This document shows positions 29,420-30,979 of a DNA stretch of 30,979 nt, piece by piece. Source of the DNA: a virus; IMG/VR virus record IMGVR_UViG_3300005470_000263, positions 1 through 30,979 of that record; one strand, given 5' to 3'. Every line of letters starts with the position of its first letter. The first letter of the stretch is position 1. A program made the position numbers and the translations under genes. The notes beneath the pieces were generated by a model. It saw only the letters and a program-made list of their open reading frames with translations. It did not search any database and had not been told where the DNA came from.

Positions 29420-30979
29420 ATGTCTAGAAACTATATTGCAGAACTTGAAAAACGGTTATGGGATGTTGCCGATGAATTAAGAGCAAACTCGGATTTAAAA
29501 GCAGCTGAATATTCCACTCCAGTTTTAGGTCTTATCTTTTTAAAATACGCCGATTATCGTTTTACCAAACAAGAGAAAATTCTTTCTGATAAATCCAGCG
29601 GTCGTCGCAAGATCGGGAAAACCGATTACCAAGCGGTTGGGATTATGTTTTTGCCTGATGAGGCGCGGTTTTCTTATTTGCTCAATCTTCCGGAAGGCGC
29701 GGATATCGGCAAAGCGATCAATGAAGCTATGAAAGCAATTGAACGTGAGAATGAAGATCTCAAAGGTGTTTTGCCTAAAACATTTAATCGCTTCGACAAT
29801 AGTATTTTGGTTGAGCTTTTAAAGGTCATGTCTTCTATTCCGGATGATATTGAAGGCGATGCTTTTGGAAAAATTTATGAATATTTTCTCGGGAAATTCG
29901 CCATGACCGAGGGTCAGCAGGGCGGAGAGTTTTTCACGCCGATGTCAGTGGTTAAATTGATTGTTTCAGTTATTGAGCCGTTTCATGGGAAGATCTTTGA
30001 TCCGGCTTGCGGATCGGGAGGTATGTTTGTTCAGAGCGCGGAATTTGTTCAGGAGCATAAGAAGAAAGCCATTGATGAAATCAGTGTTTACGGTCAGGAA
30101 AAAACGCGGGAGACCGTGAACCTTTGTAAGATGAATCTGGCAGTGCATGGTTTATCCGGTGATGTGCTTCAGGGGAATTCCTATTATGAAGATTTGCATG
30201 ACATGGCAGGTAAGTTTGATTTTGTGATGGCCAACCCTCCGTTTAACGTGAACCGCATTGATAAAGAACGGATCAAGAACGACCGCAAACGATATCCGTT
30301 TGGTATGCCGTCAGTTGACAATGGAAATTATTTGTGGATCCAGATGTTCTACAGCGCGCTGAATGAAAAGGGACGTGCCGGGTTTGTTATGGCGAATTCA
30401 GCCAGCGACGCACGTGCTAGCGAATTGGAGGTTCGTAAGCAACTGATTGGTGAAAAGGTTGTTGATGTGGTTGTTTCTGTGGGGACAAACTTTTTTTATA
30501 CAGTTGCTTTACCAGTGACTCTTTGGTTTTTGGACAAGGCGAAGAAAAAAACTGATCGCAAGGACAAGGTATTGTTTATTGATGCGCGAAAGATTTATAG
30601 GCAGGTTACTAAAGCCCAGCGTGAATTCTTGCCGGAGCAGGTAGAGTTTTTGGCGAATATTGTCCGGCTGTATCGTGGGGAGAAAGTTGAAGAGGTTCAT
30701 GGTAGTAAAACATTGATGAAGGAAAACTTTCCTAATGGGAAGTATCAGGATATTGCTGGGCTATGCAAAGTTTCGACTTTAAAAGAAATTGAAGCGCAAG
30801 GGTTAACTTTAAATCCTGTACGTTATGTTGGAGTTGAAAAAGATATTGGAGATGGATTTGATTTTAAAGAACGATTGGAAGAATTAAATATAGAGTTGGA
30901 TGCGTTAAATATTCAGGCTAAAGGGCTTGAGAGATCAATAGCTGAAAACATTCAATTAGTTTTAGGAGATTGCAAGTGA
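29420..30979 (+). CDS. hsdM: Type I restriction-modification methyltransferase subunit HsdM
   Basis: The complete 519-residue protein ends at the last base of the window. The N-terminal helical domain has [20 protein letters not shown] and [11 protein letters not shown]. The catalytic domain has [14 protein letters not shown], the AdoMet motif [11 protein letters not shown] (from about residue 193), and the N6-adenine catalytic motif ANPPFN (271-276). The C-terminal helix pairs with HsdS. All motifs are intact. It modifies adenines with HsdS and, with HsdR, forms the restriction enzyme. hsdS and hsdR should follow outside the window. The ATG follows AAGGAATC. It may be phage cargo or host DNA, as no right attachment site is visible. 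Confidence 0.96.
   Translation: MSRNYIAELEKRLWDVADELRANSDLKAAEYSTPVLGLIFLKYADYRFTKQEKILSDKSSGRRKIGKTDYQAVGIMFLPDEARFSYLLNLPEGADIGKAINEAMKAIERENEDLKGVLPKTFNRFDNSILVELLKVMSSIPDDIEGDAFGKIYEYFLGKFAMTEGQQGGEFFTPMSVVKLIVSVIEPFHGKIFDPACGSGGMFVQSAEFVQEHKKKAIDEISVYGQEKTRETVNLCKMNLAVHGLSGDVLQGNSYYEDLHDMAGKFDFVMANPPFNVNRIDKERIKNDRKRYPFGMPSVDNGNYLWIQMFYSALNEKGRAGFVMANSASDARASELEVRKQLIGEKVVDVVVSVGTNFFYTVALPVTLWFLDKAKKKTDRKDKVLFIDARKIYRQVTKAQREFLPEQVEFLANIVRLYRGEKVEEVHGSKTLMKENFPNGKYQDIAGLCKVSTLKEIEAQGLTLNPVRYVGVEKDIGDGFDFKERLEELNIELDALNIQAKGLERSIAENIQLVLGDCK

Noticed and set aside
1-30979. CRISPR array or insertion sequence
   Set aside because: No regularly spaced repeats with unique spacers and no transposase frames are visible; the iterons are too few and too close.
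1-30979. Second attachment site (attR) inside the window
   Set aside because: By eye I found no other copy of the tRNA-His 3' segment, so the right end of the element is probably outside.

Overview
The window holds the left part of an integrated lambda-type temperate siphophage and, at its right edge, the start of a type I restriction-modification locus. The host is a bacterium of moderate GC that initiates on strong GGAGG-type ribosome sites, with some TTG and GTG starts, and whose tRNA-His gene carries an encoded CCA. I cannot name the host phylum. Nearly all genes run on the + strand with stop/start overlaps or gaps of a few bases. The two clear exceptions are the integrase and one AT-rich insertion gene.

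Layout. Positions 1-383 look like host flank: T-rich, no convincing gene, with degenerate direct repeats. A tRNA-His (384-459) is the probable insertion site, and the 3' end of a large serine integrase gene (448-2124, - strand) runs into it. Positions 2125-2343 form the divergent control region, with an operator-like palindrome and a long imperfect inverted repeat that masks a ribosome site. Positions 2344-5380 carry early genes: a sigma-70-like factor, a zinc ribbon, a PnuC-like membrane protein, a winged-helix-like protein, and a replication initiator with four inverted-repeat iterons and an AT-rich stretch inside its gene, arranged like the lambda origin within gene O. A 250-base regulatory gap follows.

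Positions 5629-27483 are the morphogenesis operon. It starts with a ParB-like/DNA methyltransferase fusion and then follows the lambda order: Nu1-A-(zinc ribbon, reverse-strand insertion)-W-B-C/Nu3-D-E-(three extra genes)-FII-Z-U-V-G/T-H-M-L-K-J, then a tail fibre. Two expression tricks of lambda appear to be kept although the proteins have diverged: an internal start for the scaffold inside the protease gene, and a -1 frameshift signal between the tail chaperones G and T (A AAA AAC, 7-nt spacer, 10-bp stem).

Positions 27488-29083 hold small late genes, including a holin-like protein, closed by a strong terminator at 29101-29136. A promoter with tandem operator-like repeats then drives a 57-aa excisionase-type helix-turn-helix protein and hsdM. 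The window stops at the last base of hsdM, so hsdS and hsdR, if present, and the right attachment site lie outside. No endolysin, CI-type repressor or helicase loader is recognisable inside the window.
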